Positions 15,467 through 27,037 are shown, numbered from the stretch's first letter. The stretch: 64,000 bases of DNA from an uncultured Myxococcales bacterium (GCA_903955385.1 CAJBNH010000002.1:31088-95087), one strand, 5' to 3'. Notes: generated from the sequence alone by a model not told the origin. Translations and numbers: made by a program.

Positions 15467-17031
15467 TCCTTCAGGAACTGGCCCCACACGTGCTCGCCGG
15501 TGTTCGCGCCCACGAGGATCGGGTCCACGATGCGTGCCGCGCCATCGACGATGTCCAGGGGCGGGTGGAAGCGCTGCTCGACCACCTTGCGGGCGGCCAG
15601 ATGCGCCGGGTCCTCGTCGTTGATCCACCCGGTGTCCACGCTGTTCATGTGGATGCCGTCGGCGTGGTAATCGGCCGCCGAGGTCCGCGTCATCATGTTC
15701 AGCGCGGCCTTGGCCATGTTGGTGTGCGGGTGCCGCGTGGTCTTGAGCTTGCGGTAGAACTGTCCCTCCATCGCCGACACGTTGACGATGTGCTTGTCGC
15801 GCTCCGGGTTGCGCAGCATCAGCGGCTTGAGGCGCGCGTTGAGCACAAACGGCGCGACGGCGTTGACCAATTGCGTCTCGAGCAGCTCGACCGACGACAC
15901 CTCGTGCAGCGTCAGGCGCCAGGAGTTGCGCTCGCGCAGGTCGACCTGCTGCAGGTCCTGGTCCAGCTCGCCCTGCGGGAACAGGTGCTGATCGCCCAGA
16001 TCGCCAGGCAGCAGCGCGGCTTGCGACAGCTCGGCCGGGCGCGTCAGGCCTGCGACCCGCTCGTCCGGCAGCGCGGCGGTCGACGTCAACAGCGCGGCCC
16101 CCGTGGTCGGCGCCCCCGGCAGCGCATAGCTTCGCAGCCCCTCGTAGGCACCCAGCAGCTTGCGCACGTGCTCGGGCAGGTCGTGCAGCGCGGCGGTCTC
16201 GACCTCCATCATGTGGCGGTAGAAGTCGGGCGGGCGGCGCACCGTCTGGCAGGCGTTGTTGACGATGTAATCCAAGCGGTTGCGGGTCGTCATCAGGTGG
16301 TGGCAGAAGGCCTCGACGCTGGGCGTGTGGCGCAGGTCCAGTCCGAACACCTCGAGCCGGTCGGCCCACTGGACAAAGTCGGGCTCCATCGCGTAACGCT
16401 GCGCCGCGTCTCGGGGAAAGCGCGTGGTGACGATCAGGTGCGCGCCGGCCCGCAGCAGCTTGATCCCCGCCTGATAGCCGATCTTCACGCGCCCGCCGGT
16501 CAGCAGCGCCACCCGCCCGCGCAGGTCGGCCGACTCGGTGCGCTTGCGGAAGTTGAACTCGGCGCAGGGCGGGCACAGCTGGTCGTAAAACGAGTGGACC
16601 TGCGTGTACTTGCGCTTGCAGACGTAGCAGTGCTGTGGCTCTGTCACCTCGCGGTAGTCGGGGTCGTTCTCAGCCACGTCGTCCTGCGGCGTCCCGGTCG
16701 GCGGAAAGACGTTGGGCGTGACGAACACGGGCTTGGACCGCAGCAAGCGGATGCCGGCGTCTTGCAGCACCGCCTCTTCGGCCGAGACCCGCTCGTTCTT
16801 GCGCTGGCGGGCGCGGATCTTGGCCCGCTGGCGCCGCACGTCCAGGTTGGGGCAGAACACGTCGCCGGCGGCGTTGATCAGCCGGGTCTTGTCGTCGTGC
16901 GACAGCGAGCGAAGCAGCCCGCGGTCGGCAGCGATCGCCTCGAGCAGCTGCGTGGCCAGCAGCAGTCGCTGGTGCAGCTCGTCCGGGGTCTCGACGGCAT
17001 CGGTCAGGGGGGGAAGCGGCGAATCGGTCAT
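15445..17031 (-). CDS. SDR-fold oxidoreductase-like protein with N-terminal zinc ribbon
   Basis: This 528-residue protein starts at ATG 17031. The N-terminal ~170 residues contain two CxxC pairs (C135/C138 and C153/C156) that look like a zinc ribbon. The Rossmann dinucleotide loop follows as T-G-G-R-V-K-I-G (178-185), where the usual TGxxxGIG glycine is Lys. Later come I-V-N-N-A-C (NNAG-like), V-N-V-S-A-M (the catalytic-Ser strand), and the helix N-M-A-K-A-A-L-N-M-M. In that helix the active-site Lys is K441, but the Tyr four residues before it is Thr (T437); a Y-R-K-L-K sequence sits ~8 residues upstream and could substitute. An insertion of ~80 residues separates the two halves of the fold. 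The Lys is kept, so some cofactor binding is plausible. The reaction is unknown. Confidence 0.75.
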   Translation of the reverse strand: MTDSPLPPLTDAVETPDELHQRLLLATQLLEAIAADRGLLRSLSHDDKTRLINAAGDVFCPNLDVRRQRAKIRARQRKNERVSAEEAVLQDAGIRLLRSKPVFVTPNVFPPTGTPQDDVAENDPDYREVTEPQHCYVCKRKYTQVHSFYDQLCPPCAEFNFRKRTESADLRGRVALLTGGRVKIGYQAGIKLLRAGAHLIVTTRFPRDAAQRYAMEPDFVQWADRLEVFGLDLRHTPSVEAFCHHLMTTRNRLDYIVNNACQTVRRPPDFYRHMMEVETAALHDLPEHVRKLLGAYEGLRSYALPGAPTTGAALLTSTAALPDERVAGLTRPAELSQAALLPGDLGDQHLFPQGELDQDLQQVDLRERNSWRLTLHEVSSVELLETQLVNAVAPFVLNARLKPLMLRNPERDKHIVNVSAMEGQFYRKLKTTRHPHTNMAKAALNMMTRTSAADYHADGIHMNSVDTGWINDEDPAHLAARKVVEQRFHPPLDIVDGAARIVDPILVGANTGEHVWGQFLKDYTPTDW

Positions 17032-17135
17032 AAGGTCTCGACTTCCTGTGGCGATGGGGGCGCAGAGCATACCGTTTCGCGGCGGGCTGGACGAGGGCAG
17101 ACAGACTCGCGACACTGCGGCCTGCCGCTACGCCT

Positions 17136-20100
17136 TTGCGCCTGCCGCGCAGCTTGGGACGCCCCGTGACCCCCGCCCGGACCGATCGCCCCCATCGAAA
17201 GCGCGGCGGACGCGGGTCCCCGGCCGCCGTGCGGCTTTGCAAGGGCTGGATTGTACTGGCCATGCTCGTCTGGGCGGTCCCGGCACAAGCGGCAGACGGC
17301 GCGATCGAGTGGCGGTCGCTGCGCCACCCCGACGTCGACGTGCACTATCCCAGCCAGCTGGAAGATTTGGCCCGCCGCGCCCTGGACACGCTGATCGACG
17401 CCCAGCGCACGCTGGGACCGCTGCTGTCGCAGGCCCACCGGCCCCGGCTGCAGCTGACGATCGACGACTACTCGGACTCGGCCAACGGCTTTGCCACGGT
17501 GGTGCCTTACGACCGCGTGCACCTGCAGGCCTATCCCCCTGATCCCGGAAGCGAATTGGGCGACCACGGCGACTGGGTGCGGGCGCTGCTGTTCCACGAG
17601 TACGCGCACATCCTGCACATGGGAGAGGTCTCGGGTCTGCCCGACGCTGCCAACCACGTCCTGGGGCGGGTCTGGCTGCCCAACGGGTTGATGCCGCGGT
17701 TCTTTCTGGAGGGGCTGGCGACCTGGGCCGAGACGCGTCACACCGGGGCCGATCGCGCCGTGGCGGGGCGAGGTGGGCGCATCGACAGTCCGGCCTACCT
17801 CGCGCTGCTGCGGGCCGCGGTGCTGGACGACACGGTGCCGGACCTGAACCAGCTGTCCGGTCAGCCGCTGCGGTGGCCGCGTGGCGGCGGGTGGTACCTC
17901 TACGGCAGCCTGCTGCTCGACGATCTGGCGAAGCATTACGGTGACGACAAGATCAAGGAATTCATACGCGTCTACGGCTCGCGCACCATTCCCTTCGGCG
18001 TCCAGGGCACCAGTCGCCAGGTGTTCGGCAAGAGCCTGACCCGCTTGTGGCGCGACTCGGTCGAGCAGCTGCAGGCGCGCGTGCAGGCCGAGGTTCGGGC
18101 GGTGGCGGGCTTCGAGGTCACCTCTCCGGAGCAGCTGGCGCGGTGGGTCGCGGCTTCAGACGGCGCGCGACTGACGACCGATGGCGAGCTGCGCGGTCGG
18201 CTGCGGCCCTGGGGGGACGGCCTATGGGTTGTCGGAACCCACGCACCGGCGGACGGGCGTGCACGAATCGTGCGTATCCAGGGCGTCACGGGTGCACAAC
18301 AAGTGCTTCATCTGTGCGAGCTGGACTGCGACGAGGCCATGGCGACCCCGGATGGCAAGTGGCTGCTGTTTACGGAGTCGCGGCGGACTGACCGGCTGTA
18401 CCAGTGGCGTGAGCTGCTGGCGCTGCCGCTGCGCAACGATGCCCAAGGCCGGCCCCACGCCCAAGGTCCGGCGTTGCAGCTGACGCGGGGGATGCGGCTG
18501 CGCGACCCGTCGCTGGACCCGACGGGAAGTCTTGTCACCTTCGTGACGGTGCGCGAGGGCCGGACGCAGATCCGACAGCTGGACCTTGCGCAGGCGCTGC
18601 AGCAGGCGCAAGGCGGCCTGCCCCCTCCAGACGCAGCGCTGCGGGTCGACGCTCCCAAGTTCGCAGACACACTCGGTTCTCCCGTGGTGGCGGATGATGG
18701 GCGGCTGTACTGGACCCAAGGGGCCGGGGCGAACCGCTTGCTGTGGTCGGCGACGCTGACGTCCGGTGCCACGGGGCTGGCGGACGCTCCTCAGGCCCAT
18801 CGTCTTCGGGTCCGTCCCGGCGACCCGCTGCTGCGGCCGGCGGGTGGCGACTTTCCTGCGGTGTCGTGGCTGAACGATCTGCAGGTGTTTCGGCGTCAGG
18901 GCCATTTCTGGCTGGGGGCGGTTGTGCAGGTGGGGTCGTATCGCGACGCGGCAGCTCTGGATCTGGTTAGTCCGCAAGCGGAATTCCAGCTGGCGACGCG
19001 GACGCTGACCGGTATCGCCTCTGCCGCGCACTTGGGCGACGTCACGCTGACGACACGACACCACGGCCATGGACTGGAGGTCTACCGCGCGCCCGAACCG
19101 GGCCATGCCGACGCGACGGTGGCGGCGGCGGTTGCGCTTCCCGCCCAGGACACCCCGAGCACGCTGGAACGCTTGGATCCCGCCTCGCTTGCCGACAACG
19201 CCTATGCCCCGACCTCGCAGCTCTCGCTGTCCCGACCGTACTCGCCCTGGCCCACCCTGTATCCGCGCGCCTGGAAGCCGATTCTGCTGGCCACCGGCGA
19301 CGACACAGACCCGATGTACGGTGGTTTGTGGCTGGGCGCGGCGACCTGGGGGCGCGACGCCCTTGAGCTCACCGACTGGAATCTCGCGGCCCAGCTTCGC
19401 AACGACGGCAGCGATCCGATGGTATGGGGCGGCTTCGGCGTGTCGCGGTGGGAGCCCCGCTATGACCTGTCGTTCGCCTATAGCCAAGGCAACGCCTGGT
19501 ATCGCCGAGGCTTTCGCTGGTTCTCCACGCCCACGCACCGCACGGCCGGCCGCTTGGGTGCCGCTTGGTCCATCCCCGGCGTGCGCGACAGCTGGACGGT
19601 GGATGGCGGCTGGCGCGTGGTCGAAACCTGGTTGCGCAACGAGGACTTTGACCGCGGCACCCCCCATGACCCCGGCGGCCCCGTACCTGTGGAACCATGG
19701 ACCGGCACCGACGGCTTGCTGGATCTGGGGCTCTCGTGGGGCGCGGCTGAGGCCTACGCCGACTCCTTCACCGCAGAGAGCCTGCACTACGTCAGCGGCC
19801 GCGCGACGGTGGGTCATGCGTGGCTGGGAGGTGTGCGCGAGCGCCTGCTGTTGGCCGCAACGACCCGCCACCACTGGCCTTTGGGACATCACCGCGTGCT
19901 GACGCTGGCGGGTCGGCTGGATCTGGCCCCCGTCGGTCCGGATGACGGCGCGACCTACTCGGTGACGGGCCAGGCGGCGCTGGACCCGCTGGTGATCCTG
20001 GGCGGTGGCTCGTCGGGCTCGATCGTGCGTGGGCTGCCCACGCTGGCGGGCGCGCTGGGTGGCGACGGTCTGGCATGGGGCAGCCTGTCGCTGCAGTGGC

Positions 20101-20363
20101 CACTGGCAGACATCGGTCGGGGTCTGGACGTGCTGCCCGTGTACGCGGGGCGGGTCTGGCTGGCCGGCTTTGTCGACGGTGCCTATGCGTTCTGGAGCGA
20201 GGCGAGTGATAGGCTGCCCGGCGGAGGCGTCGGCTCGCTGGGCCTCGAACTGAAAATGGACTATGAACTCGCCTACATACCGTTTGGCGTGCTGAGACTG
20301 GGCGCGGGTCGAGCGTTTGGTGCCGTCAGCGGCAGTCAGGTGTATCTGTCGGTCGGCCTGTAG
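17136..20363 (+). CDS. Metallopeptidase (HExxH) fused to propeller-like and outer-membrane barrel domains
   Basis: 1075 residues from TTG 17136. A start at GTG 17229 would give a neat 24-residue signal peptide ending A-Q-A-A, and I consider it equally likely. After the signal peptide comes a gluzincin-type peptidase domain: H154-E-Y-A-H158 with the third ligand in E192-G-L-A-T-W-A-E, as in 'peptidase MA-like' proteins. About residues 330-680 form TolB/WD-like repeats (W-L-L-F-T-E-S, V-T-F-V-T-V, L-Y-W-T-Q-G). The last ~370 residues alternate aromatic and polar residues like an outer-membrane beta-barrel (R-Y-D-L-S-F-A-Y, Y-L-S-V-G-L at the end). This is a known layout in Myxococcota and relatives. 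I infer a barrel-anchored protease. It is divergent from the SDR gene. Confidence 0.8.
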   Translation: MRLPRSLGRPVTPARTDRPHRKRGGRGSPAAVRLCKGWIVLAMLVWAVPAQAADGAIEWRSLRHPDVDVHYPSQLEDLARRALDTLIDAQRTLGPLLSQAHRPRLQLTIDDYSDSANGFATVVPYDRVHLQAYPPDPGSELGDHGDWVRALLFHEYAHILHMGEVSGLPDAANHVLGRVWLPNGLMPRFFLEGLATWAETRHTGADRAVAGRGGRIDSPAYLALLRAAVLDDTVPDLNQLSGQPLRWPRGGGWYLYGSLLLDDLAKHYGDDKIKEFIRVYGSRTIPFGVQGTSRQVFGKSLTRLWRDSVEQLQARVQAEVRAVAGFEVTSPEQLARWVAASDGARLTTDGELRGRLRPWGDGLWVVGTHAPADGRARIVRIQGVTGAQQVLHLCELDCDEAMATPDGKWLLFTESRRTDRLYQWRELLALPLRNDAQGRPHAQGPALQLTRGMRLRDPSLDPTGSLVTFVTVREGRTQIRQLDLAQALQQAQGGLPPPDAALRVDAPKFADTLGSPVVADDGRLYWTQGAGANRLLWSATLTSGATGLADAPQAHRLRVRPGDPLLRPAGGDFPAVSWLNDLQVFRRQGHFWLGAVVQVGSYRDAAALDLVSPQAEFQLATRTLTGIASAAHLGDVTLTTRHHGHGLEVYRAPEPGHADATVAAAVALPAQDTPSTLERLDPASLADNAYAPTSQLSLSRPYSPWPTLYPRAWKPILLATGDDTDPMYGGLWLGAATWGRDALELTDWNLAAQLRNDGSDPMVWGGFGVSRWEPRYDLSFAYSQGNAWYRRGFRWFSTPTHRTAGRLGAAWSIPGVRDSWTVDGGWRVVETWLRNEDFDRGTPHDPGGPVPVEPWTGTDGLLDLGLSWGAAEAYADSFTAESLHYVSGRATVGHAWLGGVRERLLLAATTRHHWPLGHHRVLTLAGRLDLAPVGPDDGATYSVTGQAALDPLVILGGGSSGSIVRGLPTLAGALGGDGLAWGSLSLQWPLADIGRGLDVLPVYAGRVWLAGFVDGAYAFWSEASDRLPGGGVGSLGLELKMDYELAYIPFGVLRLGAGRAFGAVSGSQVYLSVGL

Positions 20364-20426
20364 CTGACCTCTTCGTATCCAAAAGGGGACTTGCCCCATC
20401 CAACCGGCTTTCCCAAGAGGTTCCCG

Positions 20427-20813
<387 letters not shown>

Positions 20814-20909
20814 GGCCAGTCGGACGCGCCTTGCCCCGTCCACTCGCGCCATACTACGCTGCCGCCACGGCCCAAGACCCGGCAGGGCAAGCGGCTGGCG
20901 GAGGCGCTG

Positions 20910-23270
20910 ATGGCCCGACACCCGCGCGACATCCCGGCGGACCCTTTCGCTCCCGACCCCGAGGCCTCCACCGGCACACTGGATGCCCTTGCGCTGGCGC
21001 GCGTGCTGCGCGCCCGTGGCGATACGGTTGCGGCCGCCCGGTTGCTGGATGCCGCCCTTGCGTGGCCGGCCCTGCAGGTGCCGCCGACCACCGCGCTGGC
21101 GGCGCAGGCCGGTTGGATCCACTTGGAGCGCGCGGACTTGTACGGCGATGCCGGCGACCTGCTCGCTGCCGACCGCCATGGCCTTGCCGCCTTGGACGGC
21201 TTTCAGCGGGGCGATGAGCGGGCCGGAGCCGCGGCCGCCTGCGTGTTGCTGGGTGACCTGGACTGGCAGGGCGGAAACCCGCGCGCCGCAACCTCATGGT
21301 GGGCGCGTGCGCGCGCGTTGGCCGATGCGGCCGGTGCCACGCCGATCGCCGCCCGTGCCCTGCTGGGACTTGCGTTGCACGAGCTTGGGGCTGGTGAAGC
21401 GCCGGTGGCAGAGGCCCTGATCCGGGCCGCTCAGGACCGCGCGGACCACGACTTGGCCATGGCGCTGGACCCCCATGACCCCGATGCGTTGGAGCAGGCG
21501 AGGCTGCGCACCCAGGCGGTTCGCGCCGGCCTTGCGGTCATGCGGGCGCAAGCAGCCATCGGACGCCGCAACTGGCCGGAAGCGCGACTCTTTCTGGCCG
21601 GCGCTGCGGAAGCTGCCCGTGCGCTGGCGCTGCCCGGCCTGCATCTGGACGCGCTGCGGTTGGATGCGCTGCTGGCCCGTCGTTCCGGCGACCCGGCAGC
21701 GGCGGTCGAGATCCTGTTGGCGGCGGTGCGGATTGCCCGCGAGCAGGGCGTCGAACGCATGGCTTGGCTTCTGGAGTCGGAGCTGGCGCTGGCGCTTCTG
21801 GACGCAGGACGGTGGGCTGAGGCTGCAGGGTGGCACGAGCGGGAGCCGCCGCCGCAGTGGGCCGAACAGCCGGCGCTCAGGGCCGCACGACTCGAGGTGT
21901 TCGCCGTCCTGGCCGCCAGCGGAGGCAGGCAGGACGCTGCCGCAGAGGCGCTGCACGAAGCCGTCGAGCTGCGCGAGCAGCTGGGCGACCGTCCTGCCGC
22001 GGCCCGTGACCGACTGCTGGCAGCGCGGACGGCGCTGGCGGCCGGTCGTCTGGACGCAGCCCGCCGCATTGCCTTGCTGGTGCAAGGGGATGCGCAGCGC
22101 GAGGGTCAAGGCGAGTGGGGCGTCGAGGCAGCACTCGTGCTTGCGGGCGTTGCGGTTGCGGCGCAGGAGCTGACCGCGGTCGATCTGGCGATGGCAGCTG
22201 TGGCAGAGGCGAGGCGAACCGGAAGCGTTCCACAGGCTTTGGCCGCGTTGGACCTGCACGTCGCCGCTCTGTTGCAGCAAGACGATGTCGCCTTGGCGCG
22301 GAAAGTGGCCCGCGAGGCCGTCGGCGCGGCCGACACGCAACCGTCGCTGGCCTTGCAGGCGCGGGCCGTCGCTCGTGAGGCCCAAGTCCTGCTGAGGCTG
22401 GGGGAACCGTCGTTGGCCGCACGTCGGGCCGTCGAGGCGGGCCAGCTCGCGAAGCGCGGGTCCGACCCGGCGGCATCGGCATCGGCGGCGATGACGGGTG
22501 GCCGGGCCCTTGTCGCGCTTGGACGACTGGACGAGGCGCGGTTTGCTCTGGACCAGTCGCGGGCGACGGCATTGGCGCACCACCGCCGTGATCTCGCGGC
22601 GGAGGCGTCCTTCGAGCTCGGCAACGCACTTCTGGCGGCGCGTGAAGGCGCTGACGCGACGGCGGCCTTCGAACAGGCGCTCACGGACGCGCTCGCCGCC
22701 GGCCTGCAACCCCTGTCGATCCGCGCGCAGCGTGGTCTGGCGGCGGCAGCTCGCGTTCGGGGCGACTCGACGGCCGTGCGGTACCACCTGGAAGCCGCTC
22801 TGCAAGCGGCGGAGGCCGACGGTCGCGATGACGAACGCGTTGCCGTCTTGACCGATTGGGCGCTGGCCGACCTCGAGGGCGGTGACCTTGCGGCGGCCCA
22901 CGCACGACTGGCCTCCCTGGGGCCGCCCTCCGCTCTAGCCAACCGCCTGTCCCCGGCAACACGTGGCGACGCCCGGGCGCTGTTGGGTCGCATCTGTGCG
23001 CAGCAACGCGACTTTGCCGGTGCCGCCCCGCTGCTGCACGCCGCGATTGCCGACCTGCGCACGGCGGCCGAGCCCCGCAGCCTGGGGGCCGCTCTGTTGC
23101 TCGCCGGGCAGGTGGAGGGGGCGCTGGGCCATGGTGAGGCCTGCGGCGCGATGCTGGGCGAGGCGCTGACGATCACGGCGCGGCACGGACTGCCCGAGCA
23201 GGTCGTGGTTCGTCAGGTGATCGAGCGGCTGCGAGCGCAGGCAGAGTCGGTCGACGCAAAGTCAATGTGA
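20910..23270 (+). CDS. Helical (TPR-like) repeat protein
   Basis: This 786-residue, strongly Ala/Leu/Arg-rich protein has no signal peptide and no membrane segment. It reads as repeated amphipathic helix pairs (A-A-A-R-L-L-D-A-A-L, A-L-A-E-A-R-R, A-L-G-R-L-D-E-A-R), typical of TPR alpha-solenoids. I see no kinase, HTH or other effector domain. The start is ATG 20910 with GGAGG 6 nt upstream. Probably a cytoplasmic scaffold or regulator; nothing in the neighbourhood identifies a partner. Confidence 0.65.
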   Translation: MARHPRDIPADPFAPDPEASTGTLDALALARVLRARGDTVAAARLLDAALAWPALQVPPTTALAAQAGWIHLERADLYGDAGDLLAADRHGLAALDGFQRGDERAGAAAACVLLGDLDWQGGNPRAATSWWARARALADAAGATPIAARALLGLALHELGAGEAPVAEALIRAAQDRADHDLAMALDPHDPDALEQARLRTQAVRAGLAVMRAQAAIGRRNWPEARLFLAGAAEAARALALPGLHLDALRLDALLARRSGDPAAAVEILLAAVRIAREQGVERMAWLLESELALALLDAGRWAEAAGWHEREPPPQWAEQPALRAARLEVFAVLAASGGRQDAAAEALHEAVELREQLGDRPAAARDRLLAARTALAAGRLDAARRIALLVQGDAQREGQGEWGVEAALVLAGVAVAAQELTAVDLAMAAVAEARRTGSVPQALAALDLHVAALLQQDDVALARKVAREAVGAADTQPSLALQARAVAREAQVLLRLGEPSLAARRAVEAGQLAKRGSDPAASASAAMTGGRALVALGRLDEARFALDQSRATALAHHRRDLAAEASFELGNALLAAREGADATAAFEQALTDALAAGLQPLSIRAQRGLAAAARVRGDSTAVRYHLEAALQAAEADGRDDERVAVLTDWALADLEGGDLAAAHARLASLGPPSALANRLSPATRGDARALLGRICAQQRDFAGAAPLLHAAIADLRTAAEPRSLGAALLLAGQVEGALGHGEACGAMLGEALTITARHGLPEQVVVRQVIERLRAQAESVDAKSM

Positions 23271-23372
23271 TCAGAGGGCTCGCCCGATCTCCAGAGCACC
23301 ATCGCGGTGCCTGTCGGGTCGGCTTCCTTCTGAACGCTTGCAGAGGTCGAACGGGGCGCACACGCGAAAGGT

Positions 23373-23401
23373 TTGACGTCGGCAGCGGTCGGTGCTGTAA
23401 A
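23373..23401 (+). promoter_or_regulatory. Candidate promoter of the decarboxylase operon, inside a 326-nt gene-free stretch
   Basis: TTGACG (23373-23378) and TGTAAA (23396-23401) are separated by 17 nt, with TGC directly before the -10 (extended -10). The transcript would start near 23408 and have a ~190-nt leader before mmdA. The rest of the gap 23271-23596 holds a small inverted repeat (GCACC/GGTGC near 23306-23320) after the previous gene, but no open frame and no riboswitch fold that I could recognise. Confidence 0.5.
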
Positions 23402-23596
23402 GGCGCCGACTCCGCTCAGGTGGAGCCCGCGCTCGCCCGCCCTGCAGGAACGCTGCAAGACCCGGTCCCGACGTCTCGTCCTGACCGGCCGGCGATCGGT
23501 CGCGTGGTATGTGACATCCGTGTTTGGCCCCAAACCGAACCCCCCGACGGCGGCGGCCCTCTGCGAAAGCATAGCCGCCGGACAAGGCCGACCTTC

Positions 23597-25138
<1,542 letters not shown>

Positions 25139-25147
25139 GGTGGGGCC

Positions 25148-25495
25148 ATGGAGAACCTGCGCACCGCGCTGACCGCCTTCGTGATCGTGTTCATGGGCCT
25201 GTCGATTCTGGCGCTAGCGATTCAGGCGTTGCAGTTCATTGTCCGCTTCCGTGCCCGGTCTGAGGCCCGCCGCCGTGACGCCATCGCTGCGGTTGCGGAC
25301 TTGCCCCCCACCGACCACGGCATTCCCGCCGAAGAGTTGGCTGTCGTCATGGCGGCCGTGTCCAGCGTTCTGGGCCGGAACGTCCGCATTCACCGCGTCC
25401 ACCCGCACAGCGGCGACCGCTCGGCACAGGCCTGGTCGCGCGCCGGGCGAGTGGACTTGATGTACTCGCACCGAGTGGAGCCCCCCCGCAAATGA
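25148..25495 (+). CDS. mmdD: Sodium-pump decarboxylase delta/gamma (OadG/MmdD-like) small membrane subunit
   Basis: This 115-residue protein has one N-terminal membrane helix (residues 9-31, F-V-I-V-F-M-G-L-S-I-L-A-L), then a charged linker and a short C-terminal domain (A-V-V-M-A-A-V-S-S-V-L-G). This is the OadG/MmdD layout: a small membrane anchor that helps assemble the complex. The C-terminal part resembles the delta subunit of methylmalonyl-CoA decarboxylases more than OadG of oxaloacetate decarboxylase. It starts 9 nt after mmdA, and its stop overlaps the next start by 4 nt (ATGA), so translation is coupled. Confidence 0.8.
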   Translation: MENLRTALTAFVIVFMGLSILALAIQALQFIVRFRARSEARRRDAIAAVADLPPTDHGIPAEELAVVMAAVSSVLGRNVRIHRVHPHSGDRSAQAWSRAGRVDLMYSHRVEPPRK

Positions 25496-25896
25496 AGAAG
25501 CTTCGCGTCACCATTGGCGAAAAGGTTTATGAGGTTACGGTTGAGGTGCTGGAGGACGACGAAGGTCGCGTCAGTCCCACGCCGCTTCCGGCGAGCTTGC
25601 CGCGGCAGGTGGCGAGCCCGGTGTACGCTGCCGTGCCGGCACCCAGCGGTACCCCGTCGGCGGGCGGTCCCGACCCTGACGTCGTGCGCTCTCCCATGTC
25701 CGGCATCGTCCAGAAGGTGTTTGTCCACGCGGAGTCGCGGGTCGAGCTCAACGCACCCGTCGTCATGCTCGATGCCATGAAGATGGACACCTACATCTAC
25801 GCGCCTCGCGCCGGCAGCATCGCGGAAGTCTGCGTCACGCCCGGAGAACCGGTGCAGGTCGGTGGCTTGCTCGTCCGCTTCCACCCCGTCGCTTGA
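25492..25896 (+). CDS. mmdC: Biotin carboxyl carrier subunit of the decarboxylase
   Basis: This 134-residue protein has a basic N-terminus, a Pro/Ala-rich hinge (about residues 30-62) and a C-terminal biotinyl domain with the canonical A-M-K-M motif; the biotinylated residue is Lys97. It carries CO2 from the carboxyltransferase (MmdA) to the membrane beta subunit. The hinge is typical of the gamma chain of sodium-pumping decarboxylases. It overlaps mmdD by 4 nt and ends 22 nt before mmdB. Confidence 0.9.
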   Translation: MKKLRVTIGEKVYEVTVEVLEDDEGRVSPTPLPASLPRQVASPVYAAVPAPSGTPSAGGPDPDVVRSPMSGIVQKVFVHAESRVELNAPVVMLDAMKMDTYIYAPRAGSIAEVCVTPGEPVQVGGLLVRFHPVA

Positions 25897-25918
25897 CGCG
25901 GCCGCACGAGGTTTCTGC

Positions 25919-27037
25919 ATGGAAGCGCTTTGGCTGACAACCGGGGTCGCGCACCTGACCGTGCGTGAAGTCGCGATGATCTGCGTCGCCCTGCTGCTCA
26001 TATGGCTGGCGATCAAGAAGGATTTTGAGCCGCTGCTGCTCGTGCCGATCGGTTTTGGCTGCCTGATGGCCAACCTGCCGCTCGCCGGGCTGATGACCGC
26101 GCCCCACGGTGAGGAGGCGGGCGGTCTGTTCTTCTACCTCTTCAGCGGCGTCCGACTCGAGATCTTCCCGCCGCTGATCTTCCTGGGCCTCGGGGCAATG
26201 ACGGACTTCGGGCCTCTGCTGGCCAATCCCAAGACGCTGTTCCTGGGCGCCGCCGCACAACTTGGCGTATTCGTTACGTTCATCGGAGCGGGATGGCTGG
26301 GCTTCACGCCCCAGGAGTCGGCGGCCATCGGCATCATCGGCGGCGCCGACGGTCCGACGTCGATCTACCTGACGATGAAGCTCGCACCCCACCTGCTGGG
26401 CGCGATTGCGGTGTCGGCCTATTCGTACATGGCGCTGGTTCCCCTGATCCAGCCGCCGATCATGCGGTTGCTGACGACCAAGAAGGAGCGGGCCATCCGG
26501 ATGGAGCAGGCGACCGACGCGCCCAAGTGGTTGCGGGTCGTGTTTCCCATCGCGGTGACCATCGTGGGTGCCTTGCTTGTCCCCGCGGCTACCAGCCTGA
26601 TCGGCCTGCTGATGTTCGGCAACTTGCTGCGCGAGTGCGGCGTGACAGAGCGGCTGAGCAAGTCGGCACAGAACGAACTGATCAACCTCGTCACCACCAT
26701 TCTGGGACTGTGCGTGGGCGTGTCGATGGAGGGAGAGTCGTTCCTCACCGCCTCCACCCTGAAGATCCTGGCCCTGGGTTGCGCGGCGTTCGCATTCTCG
26801 ACGGCGGGCGGCGTGCTGATGGGCAAGGTGATGTCGCGTTTGCCCGGCAGTCCAGTCAATCCGCTGATCGGCGCTGCGGGCGTCTCGGCCGTACCGATGG
26901 CCGCCCGCGTCGCGCATCGGGTGGCGCAGGAAGAGGATCCGCAGAACTACCTGCTGATGCACGCCATGGGGCCCAACGTCGCGGGCGTGATTGGCACGGC
27001 CATCGCGGCAGGTGCGCTGCTGGCGATGTTGCGTTGA
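25919..27037 (+). CDS. mmdB: Sodium-translocating decarboxylase beta subunit
   Basis: This 372-residue polytopic membrane protein belongs to the OadB/MmdB/GcdB family. It shows the conserved G-G-A-D-G-P-T-S-I-Y segment containing the Asp implicated in Na+ and proton movement, the S-M-E-G-E-S motif, and a C-terminal N-P-L-I-G-A-A-G-V-S-A-V-P. The family decarboxylates carboxybiotin and exports sodium ions. The start is ATG 25919 with GAGG upstream; the 19 extra codons from 25862 overlap the carrier gene and are not needed. The order alpha-delta-carrier-beta is the mmdADCB order known from Propionigenium, which is my reason for preferring methylmalonyl-CoA over oxaloacetate or glutaconyl-CoA. 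Confidence 0.88.
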   Translation: MEALWLTTGVAHLTVREVAMICVALLLIWLAIKKDFEPLLLVPIGFGCLMANLPLAGLMTAPHGEEAGGLFFYLFSGVRLEIFPPLIFLGLGAMTDFGPLLANPKTLFLGAAAQLGVFVTFIGAGWLGFTPQESAAIGIIGGADGPTSIYLTMKLAPHLLGAIAVSAYSYMALVPLIQPPIMRLLTTKKERAIRMEQATDAPKWLRVVFPIAVTIVGALLVPAATSLIGLLMFGNLLRECGVTERLSKSAQNELINLVTTILGLCVGVSMEGESFLTASTLKILALGCAAFAFSTAGGVLMGKVMSRLPGSPVNPLIGAAGVSAVPMAARVAHRVAQEEDPQNYLLMHAMGPNVAGVIGTAIAAGALLAMLR

